Assembly (NCBI RefSeq): GCF_031454185.1
Contig: NZ_JAVDQI010000014.1
Span: 1 to 34,885 of the forward strand
DNA from: Methanococcoides alaskense
GTDB taxonomy: Archaea > Halobacteriota > Methanosarcinia > Methanosarcinales > Methanosarcinaceae
Reading direction: 5' to 3'
DNA length: 34,885 nucleotides
Below the pieces are notes generated by a model. That model did no database searches. It saw nothing but the letters and a program-made list of their open reading frames with translations, and was not told the origin of the DNA. Shown here in pieces: positions 17,379-24,815 of the stretch (the first letter of the stretch is position 1; each line of letters starts with the position of its first letter). The position numbers were made by a program, and so were the translations under genes.

Positions 17379-17797
17379 TCTGCCTGAAAGATAAAAGGTC
17401 CCGTCTTGCAAATTACCGTCCACGACCTGAAACCGGGGAAGAGATACCCATCCAGTTCATAGAGATGGAAGAAAAGATCGCAGGATGGGCACCTGAACTG
17501 AAAAGGACCATATATCTGGATAAGGCATCAGAATATGATCCTGTAAATTTCAAAAGGGTCAGAGAAGTATTCCTCCTCAAGGTCTATAACTGGTTCCTCG
17601 ATGGGATCAGTGTTATTGAACTAAAACCTGAGGAGAGGATACAATTTGAAGATATCCTGAATGACCACCTTCTTTACGGTGGAGAGGTTCGTTACACACG
17701 GAAAAAACAGGGTAAGAAAATACATAATTGTTTTTTGCTTGCAGAGGCCCCGATAACGGTCCGTGCTAAAAGGATCGCTATGGCAGATATCCTTTAA
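17375..17797 (+). CDS. unknown protein coupled to the rhomboid gene
   Basis: The 140-residue protein matches no family I can name. It is mixed alpha/beta, soluble, and charged, with a Pro/Arg-rich start (NYRPRPETGEEIP), an aromatic core (VFLLKVYNWFLDGISVIEL) and a basic loop (RYTRKKQGKKIHN). The GTG start at 17375 overlaps the rhomboid stop codon by four bases (GTGA), which indicates translational coupling and joint function or regulation with the protease. No clear ribosome site precedes it, consistent with re-initiation. It might be a partner or a regulator of the rhomboid protein, but this is inference from position only. Confidence 0.7.
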   Translation: MICLKDKRSRLANYRPRPETGEEIPIQFIEMEEKIAGWAPELKRTIYLDKASEYDPVNFKRVREVFLLKVYNWFLDGISVIELKPEERIQFEDILNDHLLYGGEVRYTRKKQGKKIHNCFLLAEAPITVRAKRIAMADIL

Positions 17798-17812
17798 AAG
17801 TGATCAGAAACA

Positions 17813-17829
17813 ATATATATATATATATA
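17813..17829. repeat. AT dinucleotide run
   Basis: Seventeen bases of alternating A and T lie in the spacer after the unknown gene. It may act as a TATA-like signal or be a slippage-prone tract. Confidence 0.8.
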
Positions 17830-17948
17830 GCATACCCTCATTTCTTCATTAGGAAGTAACTCAGGGGAGTTGACCATCTAATTACATCCGATCATATAGA
17901 ATTATTAAGAATGATCCTATTAGATTAGTATTTATATATTTAAAGAAC

Positions 17949-17958
17949 AAATATAAAC
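17949..17958 (+). promoter_or_regulatory. TATA box of the NYN gene
   Basis: AAATATAAAC matches the archaeal TATA box. A start about 25 bases downstream would leave only a short leader before ATG 17993. Confidence 0.5.
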
Positions 17959-17992
17959 GATTGGATGTGGATCTATATAATTATTCTAAGAA

Positions 17993-18559
17993 ATGGCCGA
18001 GGGAAACATGCAGAACGTTAAAACCGGATTTAGTTCCATTGTAAAATATCTTAGTACAAAGAAGGAAACCGGCAGAAGGAGTATTGGTCTTTTGGTCGAT
18101 GGTCCGAATGTATTACGCAAGGAATTCAACGTCAACCTTGAAGAGATACGTGATGTACTAAAAGAATACGGCAACGTGAAGATCGGGAGAGTATTCCTGA
18201 ACCAGTATGCATCAGACAAACTTGTAGAAGCTATTGAGAATAATGGATTCGAACCTATCATCTGCTCCAGTGATGTCGATGTGCGTCTCGCAGTAGAAGG
18301 AATGGAGCTTGTATACAACCCAACGATCGATACGATCGCGCTTGTCACAAGGGATGCTGATTTTAAACCTCTTCTGAACAAAGCCAATGAGCATGGAAAA
18401 GAGACCATATTATTTGGGGTAGAACCCGGATTCTCAACAGCACTTCGAAATTCAGCAGATTATGTAATCATACTTGAGAACAACCAGATGAACTACAATG
18501 AAGAAGAAGTAGCTGAAAAAAAAAGAATACAAAAAGCTTCTTCAAACGTTCATAAATAA
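17993..18559 (+). CDS. NYN domain (PIN-like) protein, TIGR00288/LabA type
   Basis: The 188-residue protein is a NYN-domain member, a PIN-like nuclease fold. Acidic residues expected to bind metal are seen in GLLVDGPNVLR (Asp), SSDVDVRLAVEGMEL (two Asp) and ALVTRDADFKPLLNKA (Asp-x-Asp). The order and spacing fit the archaeal TIGR00288 group, probably RNA-cleaving or RNA-binding, in the cytoplasm. The C-terminus is a short charged tail after VIILENNQ. ATG 17993 would be nearly leaderless given the TATA box; ATG 18008 has GAGGG at 17999-18003 and is an equally good start, five residues shorter. A terminator follows. Confidence 0.85.
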   Translation: MAEGNMQNVKTGFSSIVKYLSTKKETGRRSIGLLVDGPNVLRKEFNVNLEEIRDVLKEYGNVKIGRVFLNQYASDKLVEAIENNGFEPIICSSDVDVRLAVEGMELVYNPTIDTIALVTRDADFKPLLNKANEHGKETILFGVEPGFSTALRNSADYVIILENNQMNYNEEEVAEKKRIQKASSNVHK

Positions 18560-18569
18560 ACTGAAAATT

Positions 18570-18597
18570 CTGCATGATAACATGCAGATCTCGTTTT
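18570..18597 (+). terminator. terminator of the NYN gene
   Basis: CTGCATG (18570-18576) and CATGCAG (18581-18587) form a perfect 7-bp stem with a 4-nt loop; a short T-run (TCGTTTTA) follows. Confidence 0.65.
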
Positions 18598-18638
18598 ATA
18601 TCAATATGATTTAAGATCGTAAGATCCTTGCCTGAATA

Positions 18639-19808
18639 TTAATGTGAACGCACATTGCGGATCATTTCTTCGAGCCTTTCTTTCGAAAGACCTTTTTTGA
18701 CCTCAGTACAGTTCTTTACCTTGGATATCAATGCGCATAGCTCATCTTGGTCAAGCTCATAGCCAAGGTCATTTACAATGCCTTTCAAAGCTTTTTTGCC
18801 AGTATGCTTGCCAACAACGAGGTTGCGCTTCCCACCGACCATTTCAGGAGTGAAAAGCTCATATGTCCTTGGCTCTTCAAGAATTGCCATTACATGGATA
18901 CCAGATTCATGCGTGAACGCATGCTTCCCAACAACAGCTTTATTCACAGCTGTGGGAAGACCTGAATATTTTTCAAGTTTCCTGGAAATACTGTTCAATT
19001 TGGTCGTATCATACGTTTCAATACCATGCTGCACCCTCAATGCCACCAGCAGTTCCTCAAGAGATGCATTACCTGCACGCTCGCCGATGCCATTAATAGT
19101 TGTATGCAATTGCTTTGCACCAGCCTCAGCAGCAACCAACGTATTTGCAGTAGCCATCCCAAGATCATTGTGACAGTGGATACATATAGGCGTATTAACG
19201 ACCTTCTTGACCTCACTAACAAGGTAGTGTGTTGTAGCAGGGCTCAATATACCAATGGTATCAGCAATGCTCACATAGTCCACATGATAATCTTCTGCTG
19301 CCAGAAAGGCCCTTTTGAGGGTCTCAATGTTCGTCCTTGTGGCATCTTCAGCGGCAAATCTTACCTTGAGACCGTGGTCCTTTGCATGTTCGATGGCACC
19401 CATAGCACAACTGAAAACATCAGCACAACTTTTGTGGTATTTGAACTTTAAATGAAGATCTGACATAGCAATGAAAATGCTGACAATATCAACATCACAA
19501 TCGATAGCTGCATCGACATCATCTATGACAGAGCGTGCAAGGCAGCAGATGTTGGCATCAAGACCCAAATTGCTGATCTCCTTGACGATATCTTTCTCCG
19601 AAGTCGAGACTACTGGAAAACCAGCTTCAATGACCTCAACGCCGATCGAATCAAGTTCAAGAGCAAGGTCGATCTTTTCATCTCTTGTAAAAGCAACACC
19701 AGGGGTTTGTTCGCCATCCCTTAATGTAACATCACATATCTCGATATTAAGAGGACTCTGATCAATGAAGTTCATTAGTTCATTTTTAGAATAATCAGTA
19801 TTTGCCAT
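18639..19808 (-). CDS. aksA: homocitrate synthase family enzyme (AksA)
   Basis: The 389-residue protein is a DRE-TIM metallolyase that condenses acetyl-CoA with a 2-oxoacid. Seen are ICDVTLRDGEQTPGV (the family signature with the DRE-type Arg/Asp), IHCHNDLGMATANTL (metal-binding His-x-His) and GIGERAGNASLEE. The regulatory LeuA domain is absent, as in NifV, AksA and homocitrate synthases. In methanogens AksA condenses 2-oxoglutarate and longer 2-oxoacids for the heptanoyl chain of coenzyme B; no nif genes are here, so I favour AksA over NifV. Citramalate synthase is the main alternative. ATG 19808 has AGGAA upstream; the frame is open to 19880 but the longer start lacks support. Confidence 0.82.
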   Translation of the reverse strand: MANTDYSKNELMNFIDQSPLNIEICDVTLRDGEQTPGVAFTRDEKIDLALELDSIGVEVIEAGFPVVSTSEKDIVKEISNLGLDANICCLARSVIDDVDAAIDCDVDIVSIFIAMSDLHLKFKYHKSCADVFSCAMGAIEHAKDHGLKVRFAAEDATRTNIETLKRAFLAAEDYHVDYVSIADTIGILSPATTHYLVSEVKKVVNTPICIHCHNDLGMATANTLVAAEAGAKQLHTTINGIGERAGNASLEELLVALRVQHGIETYDTTKLNSISRKLEKYSGLPTAVNKAVVGKHAFTHESGIHVMAILEEPRTYELFTPEMVGGKRNLVVGKHTGKKALKGIVNDLGYELDQDELCALISKVKNCTEVKKGLSKERLEEMIRNVRSH

Positions 19809-19843
19809 GATATTGATTCCTATTCGAGTGTTTGAAAGGACAC

Positions 19844-19853
19844 TATATAAATA
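19844..19853 (-). promoter_or_regulatory. TATA box of aksA
   Basis: TATTTATATA on the minus strand lies just downstream of the NAD kinase stop. A start near 19820 leaves a leader of about 12 bases, so aksA can be transcribed independently of nadK. Confidence 0.6.
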
Positions 19854-19880
19854 TGTAGGTTTTGTCTCCAATATATCCAA

Positions 19881-20717
19881 TTATCTAAGCTTGTTCTGTA
19901 CCCTTTCATAAAATCCACTTGCAGATATCTCCACAAATCTGGCAGGCATATCTGACATTGTCAGTGTTACCACATCATTTTTCTGAATTGTGTGCGTATA
20001 CTGTCCATCAACAACAAGTGCAGCTTTCTTCTCCGGTACGATCATCTCTACTTTGATAATACTGCTTGCAGGAACTACCCGGGGCCTTGCTGATAATTTA
20101 AATGGTGCAAGCGGGACGATCAATGTCGCATTCACTGCAGGATCTACCAGAGGACCACCTGCGCTCATAGCATAAGCAGTGGAGCCGGTAGGAGTTGCGA
20201 TAACAACACCATCTGCACGCATCTCTTCTGCTTTTTGATCATCTATGGTTATTCTGAAAGTCAGTATCTTTGCAGGTCTTGCGGTTGTTAGCACAACCTC
20301 ATTGGTCGCAGCAGGAATGGCCTCCCCATTAAGATCAATAGCCAACCTGGAACGTTCGGAATATTTGAAACCTTCAAGGACTTCCTCAATGGTACTTATT
20401 GCTTCGGACGGATTGACCTCCACAAGAAAACCCACCGTACCCATATTAATTCCAAGTATCGGAAGAGGGTCCTCCATACGAGCAATATTTCGAAGAACAG
20501 TACCATCTCCGCCAACGGAGATAAGTAGCTCAACACCATTTTGCCTCATCAGCTCAACAGGTATTATCTCCACGCCTTCAAACTTTAAAGGGAGGGCTGT
20601 ATTGGGGGATAATGCGATTTCCACTTTCGAACTGAAAGTATCAACGATCCTGCTGACCATATCAAGTGCATCCGCGTGGTCACATCTTGATACGATCCCG
20701 ATCTTCCTGATGGTCAT
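19881..20717 (-). CDS. nadK: NAD kinase
   Basis: The 278-residue protein phosphorylates NAD (and perhaps NADH) to NADP. Diagnostic motifs are VGGDGTVLRNIAR (GGDG catalytic Asp), GINMGTVGFL, ATNEVVL (NE motif) and ATPTGSTAYAMSAGGPLVDP. The length is usual for archaeal and bacterial NAD kinases. It begins four bases after the IMPase-family gene ends, so the two are co-transcribed. ATG 20717 has GAGGTGA, which overlaps the upstream stop. Confidence 0.95.
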   Translation of the reverse strand: MTIRKIGIVSRCDHADALDMVSRIVDTFSSKVEIALSPNTALPLKFEGVEIIPVELMRQNGVELLISVGGDGTVLRNIARMEDPLPILGINMGTVGFLVEVNPSEAISTIEEVLEGFKYSERSRLAIDLNGEAIPAATNEVVLTTARPAKILTFRITIDDQKAEEMRADGVVIATPTGSTAYAMSAGGPLVDPAVNATLIVPLAPFKLSARPRVVPASSIIKVEMIVPEKKAALVVDGQYTHTIQKNDVVTLTMSDMPARFVEISASGFYERVQNKLR

Positions 20718-20721
20718 CTAT

Positions 20722-21522
20722 TCACCTCTTCACAAGCTTTAATATGTCTGAATGAGCACAGCCGTTCGATGCTATCATATATACAGGGTTTATCACACTA
20801 TCTTTCAATTTGAGAGCATTTCCATCCCCATCAGTGACGATACCACCCGATTCTTCGATTATCAACTTACCAGCTGCAACATCAACAAGACGAAGAGAAC
20901 CACGGACATCCACAAAAGCATCCAGTCTTCCGGATGCCACATAGCATAATTCCAGTGAAACGCTGCCAAATATCCTGATCCTCCGAACGTTCTTACACAG
21001 ATCCACCGTCCTCTCCACATTTTTGCGATACCCATAGAGGCTTACACAGAAATCATTTAAAGAAGAACATTTGGAATGAGAGATTATTTTACCATTGAAA
21101 TATGCACCTTCTCCGGATTCCGCATAGAACGTATCTCCGTTCGCAAGATTTCTCACATATCCGAAATAGGTAGAAGATAGGTCTGGAGTGCCAATAGCAA
21201 TGGAAATACCATAAACAGGTATATCGTTGGCAACATTGTACGTTCCGTCAAGCGGGTCCAGTATTATGGTGAACTCCGGATCATCACCGAACACAACCTC
21301 ACCCAGCTCTTCACTCAATAAACGGATCGAACGGCCATCGGCTTTTAAAATTTCAATGATGGCTTTCTCAGAAACATCATCTATCAGTTTAGTGTCGGTT
21401 CCATCAGCTCCGACATATACGGTCCGGAATGCTTCTTCAGTGCCCACAAGATCGGAAATTGCATTTGATGCAGACTCCGCAAGAAGATCACAGAATTCCA
21501 GCATTTGTTGAGAGACCGACAT
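20722..21522 (-). CDS. inositol monophosphatase/FBPase family phosphatase
   Basis: The 266-residue enzyme is a metal-dependent phosphatase of the IMPase superfamily, seen in LLSEELGEVVFG (metal-binding Glu), ILDPLDGTYNVANDIP (DPxDGT) and RLVDVAAGKLIIEESGG. Archaeal members can act on inositol 1-phosphate, fructose 1,6-bisphosphate or NADP. In Methanocaldococcus jannaschii an IMPase-like NADP phosphatase is fused to NAD kinase, and this gene lies four bases upstream of nadK in the same order, so NADP phosphatase is plausible; FBPase IV is the main alternative given the neighbouring gap gene. ATG 21522 is chosen over TTG 21528; neither has a strong ribosome site. Confidence 0.88.
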   Translation of the reverse strand: MSVSQQMLEFCDLLAESASNAISDLVGTEEAFRTVYVGADGTDTKLIDDVSEKAIIEILKADGRSIRLLSEELGEVVFGDDPEFTIILDPLDGTYNVANDIPVYGISIAIGTPDLSSTYFGYVRNLANGDTFYAESGEGAYFNGKIISHSKCSSLNDFCVSLYGYRKNVERTVDLCKNVRRIRIFGSVSLELCYVASGRLDAFVDVRGSLRLVDVAAGKLIIEESGGIVTDGDGNALKLKDSVINPVYMIASNGCAHSDILKLVKR

Positions 21523-21544
21523 GATCAAAAGAAAATTAGGGGCA

Positions 21545-22552
21545 TCAGATGCCCATTGTTTTATTTGTTATCTCTATGGACCTTGATGCATCAGATTCAA
21601 GTTCCATCATTGCACGAATTGCATCGACATTCTCAGGAATTACATCTGATTCCTGGTGGATTGCCTGGAAGAAATAAAGTTCTCCCTCATACATCGTTAT
21701 GGATTCATTCCAGATGCAGTTCTCCCACATGTCGCCCCTTGGCCTGCCAAGGTCCTTTGCGAGCTCCATTATCTCTGCTGTGGATGTGATACCCTGCCCC
21801 ACGAACCTTATACGGCTCTGTTCTGCAAGGACACTCTCAACATCTTCAGCAGTGCATTCCTTTTCAAGCTCAAGGTTAACAGTATGCAGGTGCATGAGTG
21901 TTGTAGGAAGTTTTACAGCAGTAGTTGCAATATCGAGGTTCGGAATAACGGTCTTTACATCAGGACCATGGTGGGATGGAAGCTTGATGGGGTTTGGAAC
22001 GATCGCATTGATAGGACCGGTCTTAATATCCCCAGGATCAGCAGCCCTTCTAAGAAGGGTCACGCGTGCTTTTTTGATCTCAAATTCCTTATCGAGTGGT
22101 GATAGGACACGGCAAAGACCAGTGGTATTACAGGAAACTACCCTGACAAAGTCCTTTCCAAGAGCTTCCTCATAATTGGTCTCGGCATTGAATGAACAAC
22201 CTGTAAGCGCATGGGATTCGCCGCCCTGCCAGATGGCCTTGATGCCTGCCTTCTCATAAAGGTCCTTGTTAGTAGCACCGACCTTCCCTGGAGTACAGTC
22301 AACTACGAGATCCGCTGCCTCGATCATTTCCTCGACAGTGCCGGAGACCTCGATGCCTTCCTTTTCCATAGCCCCTACCCTGTCTGCGAGGGTATAGACA
22401 TTGAACCCTTTATCCTTTGCCATTACGGTCTCAAAGTTAGGACGGGTCTTTGCAACACCGATGAGCTCCATATCATCCTGAAGTGCTACAGCATCTGCCA
22501 CTCTTTTCCCTATAGTTCCATATCCGTTTATTGCAACTTTAACTTTTGTCAT
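21545..22552 (-). CDS. gap: type II glyceraldehyde-3-phosphate dehydrogenase
   Basis: The 335-residue protein is the archaeal (type II) phosphorylating GAPDH, used in gluconeogenesis and glycolysis. It has the N-terminal INGYGTIGKRVADAV Rossmann motif, the catalytic Cys141 in VSCNTTGLCR, and HHGPDVKTVIPNL and GDMWENCIWNES toward the C-terminus, all typical. Archaeal type II enzymes often use both NAD and NADP. ATG 22552 follows AAGGTGC. The IMPase-family gene starts 22 bases downstream of its stop, so gap, phosphatase and nadK can form one transcript that joins sugar phosphate and NADP metabolism. Confidence 0.95.
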   Translation of the reverse strand: MTKVKVAINGYGTIGKRVADAVALQDDMELIGVAKTRPNFETVMAKDKGFNVYTLADRVGAMEKEGIEVSGTVEEMIEAADLVVDCTPGKVGATNKDLYEKAGIKAIWQGGESHALTGCSFNAETNYEEALGKDFVRVVSCNTTGLCRVLSPLDKEFEIKKARVTLLRRAADPGDIKTGPINAIVPNPIKLPSHHGPDVKTVIPNLDIATTAVKLPTTLMHLHTVNLELEKECTAEDVESVLAEQSRIRFVGQGITSTAEIMELAKDLGRPRGDMWENCIWNESITMYEGELYFFQAIHQESDVIPENVDAIRAMMELESDASRSIEITNKTMGI

Positions 22553-22604
22553 TTAATGCACCTTCCATCCTGGATTTGACAAATAAGTATTGTATAAAAT
22601 ATTG

Positions 22605-22615
22605 TAATTATAAAC
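22605..22615 (-). promoter_or_regulatory. TATA box of gap
   Basis: GTTTATAATTA on the minus strand, about 55 bases before the gap start, is a plausible archaeal TATA box for the gap-phosphatase-nadK transcript. Confidence 0.5.
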
Positions 22616-22640
22616 ATCTGTAATGCTGAATCACGATCAA

Positions 22641-22664
22641 ATAAATGGCAGGAATTAATCCTGC
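22641..22664 (-). terminator. putative terminator of the CooT-like gene
   Basis: GCAGGA (22648-22653) and TCCTGC (22659-22664) form a 6-bp stem with a 5-nt loop, followed on the minus strand by CATTTATTTG. Confidence 0.5.
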
Positions 22665-22695
22665 AGACCACTTGTGATAGGCATGTCCTGTTAAT

Positions 22696-22884
22696 TCAGT
22701 TTCCAATAATTATAGTTTCCCCTTTTGAGAAGTCGATCTCTTTTATAGTACCAAAGATTATCGTCTTTTCCCCGAATATACCAGTCAGTTCGATGGAATC
22801 TCCATCGACCAACATTTTTGTGACGGACTCCATCACCAGTTCCTTTTCATCGCCTTTTATTACGATCACATTAAGTTCGCACAT
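22696..22884 (-). CDS. cooT: CooT family nickel-binding protein
   Basis: The 62-residue protein starts MCELNVIV, has a mostly beta pattern with VMESVTKMLVDGD and a C-terminal strand ending GETIIIGN, and is of CooT family length. In Rhodospirillum rubrum CooT forms a small dimer whose Cys2 binds nickel and which assists CO dehydrogenase maturation; Cys2 is present here. The ACDS operon with cooC is about 6.6 kb away, so nickel delivery to CdhA or CdhC is a reasonable role, but distant CooT homologues occur in many methanogens with no proven function. ATG 22884 has AGGTG at 22891-22895. It is short, but codon pattern and ribosome site support it. Confidence 0.8.
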   Translation of the reverse strand: MCELNVIVIKGDEKELVMESVTKMLVDGDSIELTGIFGEKTIIFGTIKEIDFSKGETIIIGN

Positions 22885-23013
22885 ATATACACCTGTTTTT
22901 ATGGCATTCTGTTTTATGAAATACCCTTTAGGGGAATTCTATCTAAACCAAACTTGCCCTAAATACTTTTACTATGTTCTTATGATAGATAACTACTTTC
23001 ACATCAATTTAGC

Positions 23014-23889
23014 TCATCTGACAAGCTTTGCTACGGAATAACCCATTTCAAGCCCCATATCCTCAGCAACCGCTTCACATTTTGTACGGAGGAGGTATGC
23101 TATGGGACCAAATGACCTTTCGGACATTGTTTCATAGTTAGCCATTCCTTTGCTTATGATCAGACTTGCATCCTCAAGGGCTTCAATGAACTCCGGTGGT
23201 GCTTCCTCAAAACTTACACCTACTGCATTGCAGCCGGTGGTCAGGACACGGTCGACCTTCTTATCAAGCTCGTATTTTCTTACATCATCCATGGTCACAT
23301 CTGTAAGCATAGGAGCACCCCTTACTACGAGAGTGATCTTACCGCCGACCTTTCGGATAATATCTAAGACCAGTGTATCGAGGATTATCTCCCCGCAGTT
23401 GTCGACAACATAGACAACATTGTCAAGCAGATCAAACATCTCAGGAGTATTATCCACATCAAGTCCTTTACGATATATATCTGCAAAGGTCCTGTCAAAG
23501 ACATCCTCCCCCACATCGAATCCCATTATACCGAAATCGAAGAAATTGCCGATTACGGATGCAAGCACTGCTCTTCTGAACATATCCAAGTCAGAAGGCT
23601 CGCCTTCGTGAACAAGAGAATGAGCATAAGGATAGACCTTTTCAGCTATCTCATTGCTTAATATCTTAAGATCGAGATAAGGATCATCATCATTGAGCAC
23701 TTCATATGCTTTTCTGTGGATAGCTGTTGAGACTACACCTGCCGGAACACCAGGGACGTAAGTATCTTTGAGAACATCGATGCCCGCAAGCATTGTCTTG
23801 TGAATAAGTTCATCATCGTTTGTGGAAAGTTTTGCTTCGTAGTGAACTCTCGAAAGAAGGCAATATGTACATCTAGCATCCATTTTCAT
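23014..23889 (-). CDS. ARMT1-like (DUF89) metal-dependent phosphatase
   Basis: The 291-residue protein is of the DUF89/ARMT1-like family, which includes damage-control phosphatases that clear harmful phosphometabolites. The N-terminal CTYC pair (Cys7, Cys10 from the chosen start) marks the archaeal subgroup, YVVDNCGEIILDTLVL carries the conserved Asp and Asn of the metal site, and IISKGMANYE supplies the second conserved segment. The substrate is unknown. ATG 23889 is chosen because GGATC lies about seven bases upstream; the frame is open ten codons further. It may be expressed alone from a TATA-like box near 23970-23981 on the minus strand. Confidence 0.85.
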   Translation of the reverse strand: MKMDARCTYCLLSRVHYEAKLSTNDDELIHKTMLAGIDVLKDTYVPGVPAGVVSTAIHRKAYEVLNDDDPYLDLKILSNEIAEKVYPYAHSLVHEGEPSDLDMFRRAVLASVIGNFFDFGIMGFDVGEDVFDRTFADIYRKGLDVDNTPEMFDLLDNVVYVVDNCGEIILDTLVLDIIRKVGGKITLVVRGAPMLTDVTMDDVRKYELDKKVDRVLTTGCNAVGVSFEEAPPEFIEALEDASLIISKGMANYETMSERSFGPIAYLLRTKCEAVAEDMGLEMGYSVAKLVR

Positions 23890-24221
23890 TGTTTTGATCC
23901 TTCTAATTATAGTGAACATATGGTTATTGGAACTGACCAGAGATCAGATTGTCATACCAAACAGACGCACCATAAATAAATTTAACGAAATGTGCCCTAT
24001 GTGCCCCAACTTTAGTAGAAAAGCACCATTTATTCGATAAATTATATCCAAGGTACAGTAAGCAATGTCTAAAAATTTATTGAAAAATTTACCTTAAAGG
24101 AAAATAAAAATGAGGATGAATAGGGAGGTTTGCCTTTTCCGTTACCTAGTAGATAAGCATTTCGTATAATAAAACCATTACATTGCATTAAGTACGCAAA
24201 ATTACCGAAAATATACATTTC
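23890..24221. other. gene-free spacer left of the inverted-repeat element
   Basis: AT-rich, with a minus-strand TATA-like box for the DUF89 gene near 23970-23981. A 19-codon frame with an AAAGGA site at about 24109 is seen on the plus strand, but it has no recognisable content. Nothing else is supported. Confidence 0.4.
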
Positions 24222-24697
24222 GAACCAAACTAAATAGCCTTTTAATCCAGTCCCTTCATAATAACTCTAACTTGTTTTAGAGAATATTCGACACCAAATT
24301 TCTCTTTGATAAGCTCTTTGACACGTGCAGTCGTCCAGTTCCCTTGCATCTTTAGATAGAATTTGAGATCACCCTTCTGATCATCCGTTAACTTGGAAGG
24401 TCGACCACCTGCATAACGTGGTAATAGACCAGAATATCCATCGCGGTTCCATCTTTTTTGCCATATGTATGCAACTCTTTTTGTCACCCCGACCTTCCTT
24501 GCAGCTTCTTCGACAGAATCACCATTATACCGGTACCGGACAAAATATAGTCGATCAAGTATTTTAATAAGGATCTCGATATACCTAATTCTTTTATTTA
24601 GTTCTTCGTAAGTCAACTTTTGTTGAATAGGATACATTTCGGTTTTTACCATGGCAGCCGTTAATGATTTAAAAGTATAAATAGTTTAGTTTGGTTC
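24222..24697. mobile_element. 476-bp inverted-repeat element with solo IS630-type HTH gene
   Basis: Perfect 13-bp inverted repeats, GAACCAAACTAAA at 24222-24234 and its complement at 24685-24697, enclose one gene. The stop codon lies eight bases inside the left repeat and a minus-strand TATA box lies just inside the right one. The catalytic (DDE) half of an IS630 transposase is absent. I see no clear target duplication. It resembles a miniature derivative that has kept its DNA-binding gene. Confidence 0.75.
24242..24652 (-). CDS. IS630-type transposase N-terminal HTH protein
   Basis: The 136-residue protein consists of two helix-turn-helix units as at the N-terminus of IS630/Tc1-mariner transposases. 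The first is in DSVEEAARKVGVTKRVAYIWQKRWNRDG, followed by the family segment GGRPSKLTDDQK; the second is in WTTARVKELIKEKFGVEYSLKQVRVIMK. It stops after KGLD, where full transposases continue into the DDE domain, and no such domain follows in any frame before the repeat. It can bind the terminal repeats but cannot catalyse transposition. ATG 24652 would be nearly leaderless from the TATA-like AAAGTATAAATAG (24672-24684, minus sense). A repressor or domesticated DNA-binding role is an inference. Confidence 0.8.
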   Translation of the reverse strand: MVKTEMYPIQQKLTYEELNKRIRYIEILIKILDRLYFVRYRYNGDSVEEAARKVGVTKRVAYIWQKRWNRDGYSGLLPRYAGGRPSKLTDDQKGDLKFYLKMQGNWTTARVKELIKEKFGVEYSLKQVRVIMKGLD

Positions 24698-24704
24698 TGC
24701 AAAT

Positions 24705-24714
24705 GCTTATATAC
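24705..24714 (+). promoter_or_regulatory. TATA box of mtmC-mtmB
   Basis: GCTTATATAC lies eight bases outside the right inverted repeat of the element and about 100 bases before mtmC. The predicted transcript starts near 24735 with a leader of about 80 bases, similar to that predicted for the second mtmC copy. The TFB-recognition element would fall directly against the inverted repeat. Confidence 0.6.
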
Positions 24715-24815
24715 GAGTATCATCAAGGAATATTTGCAATTAAGCAGGACAAACGACCGGTCGCGTTGAAACAATACGAGCGGGCTGCAAGATTGATATA
24801 ATAAAGGTGATGAAA

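Noticed and set aside
24109..24168. 19-codon frame with AAAGGA upstream
   Set aside because: Too short to judge, no hydrophobic or conserved pattern, and no operon context.
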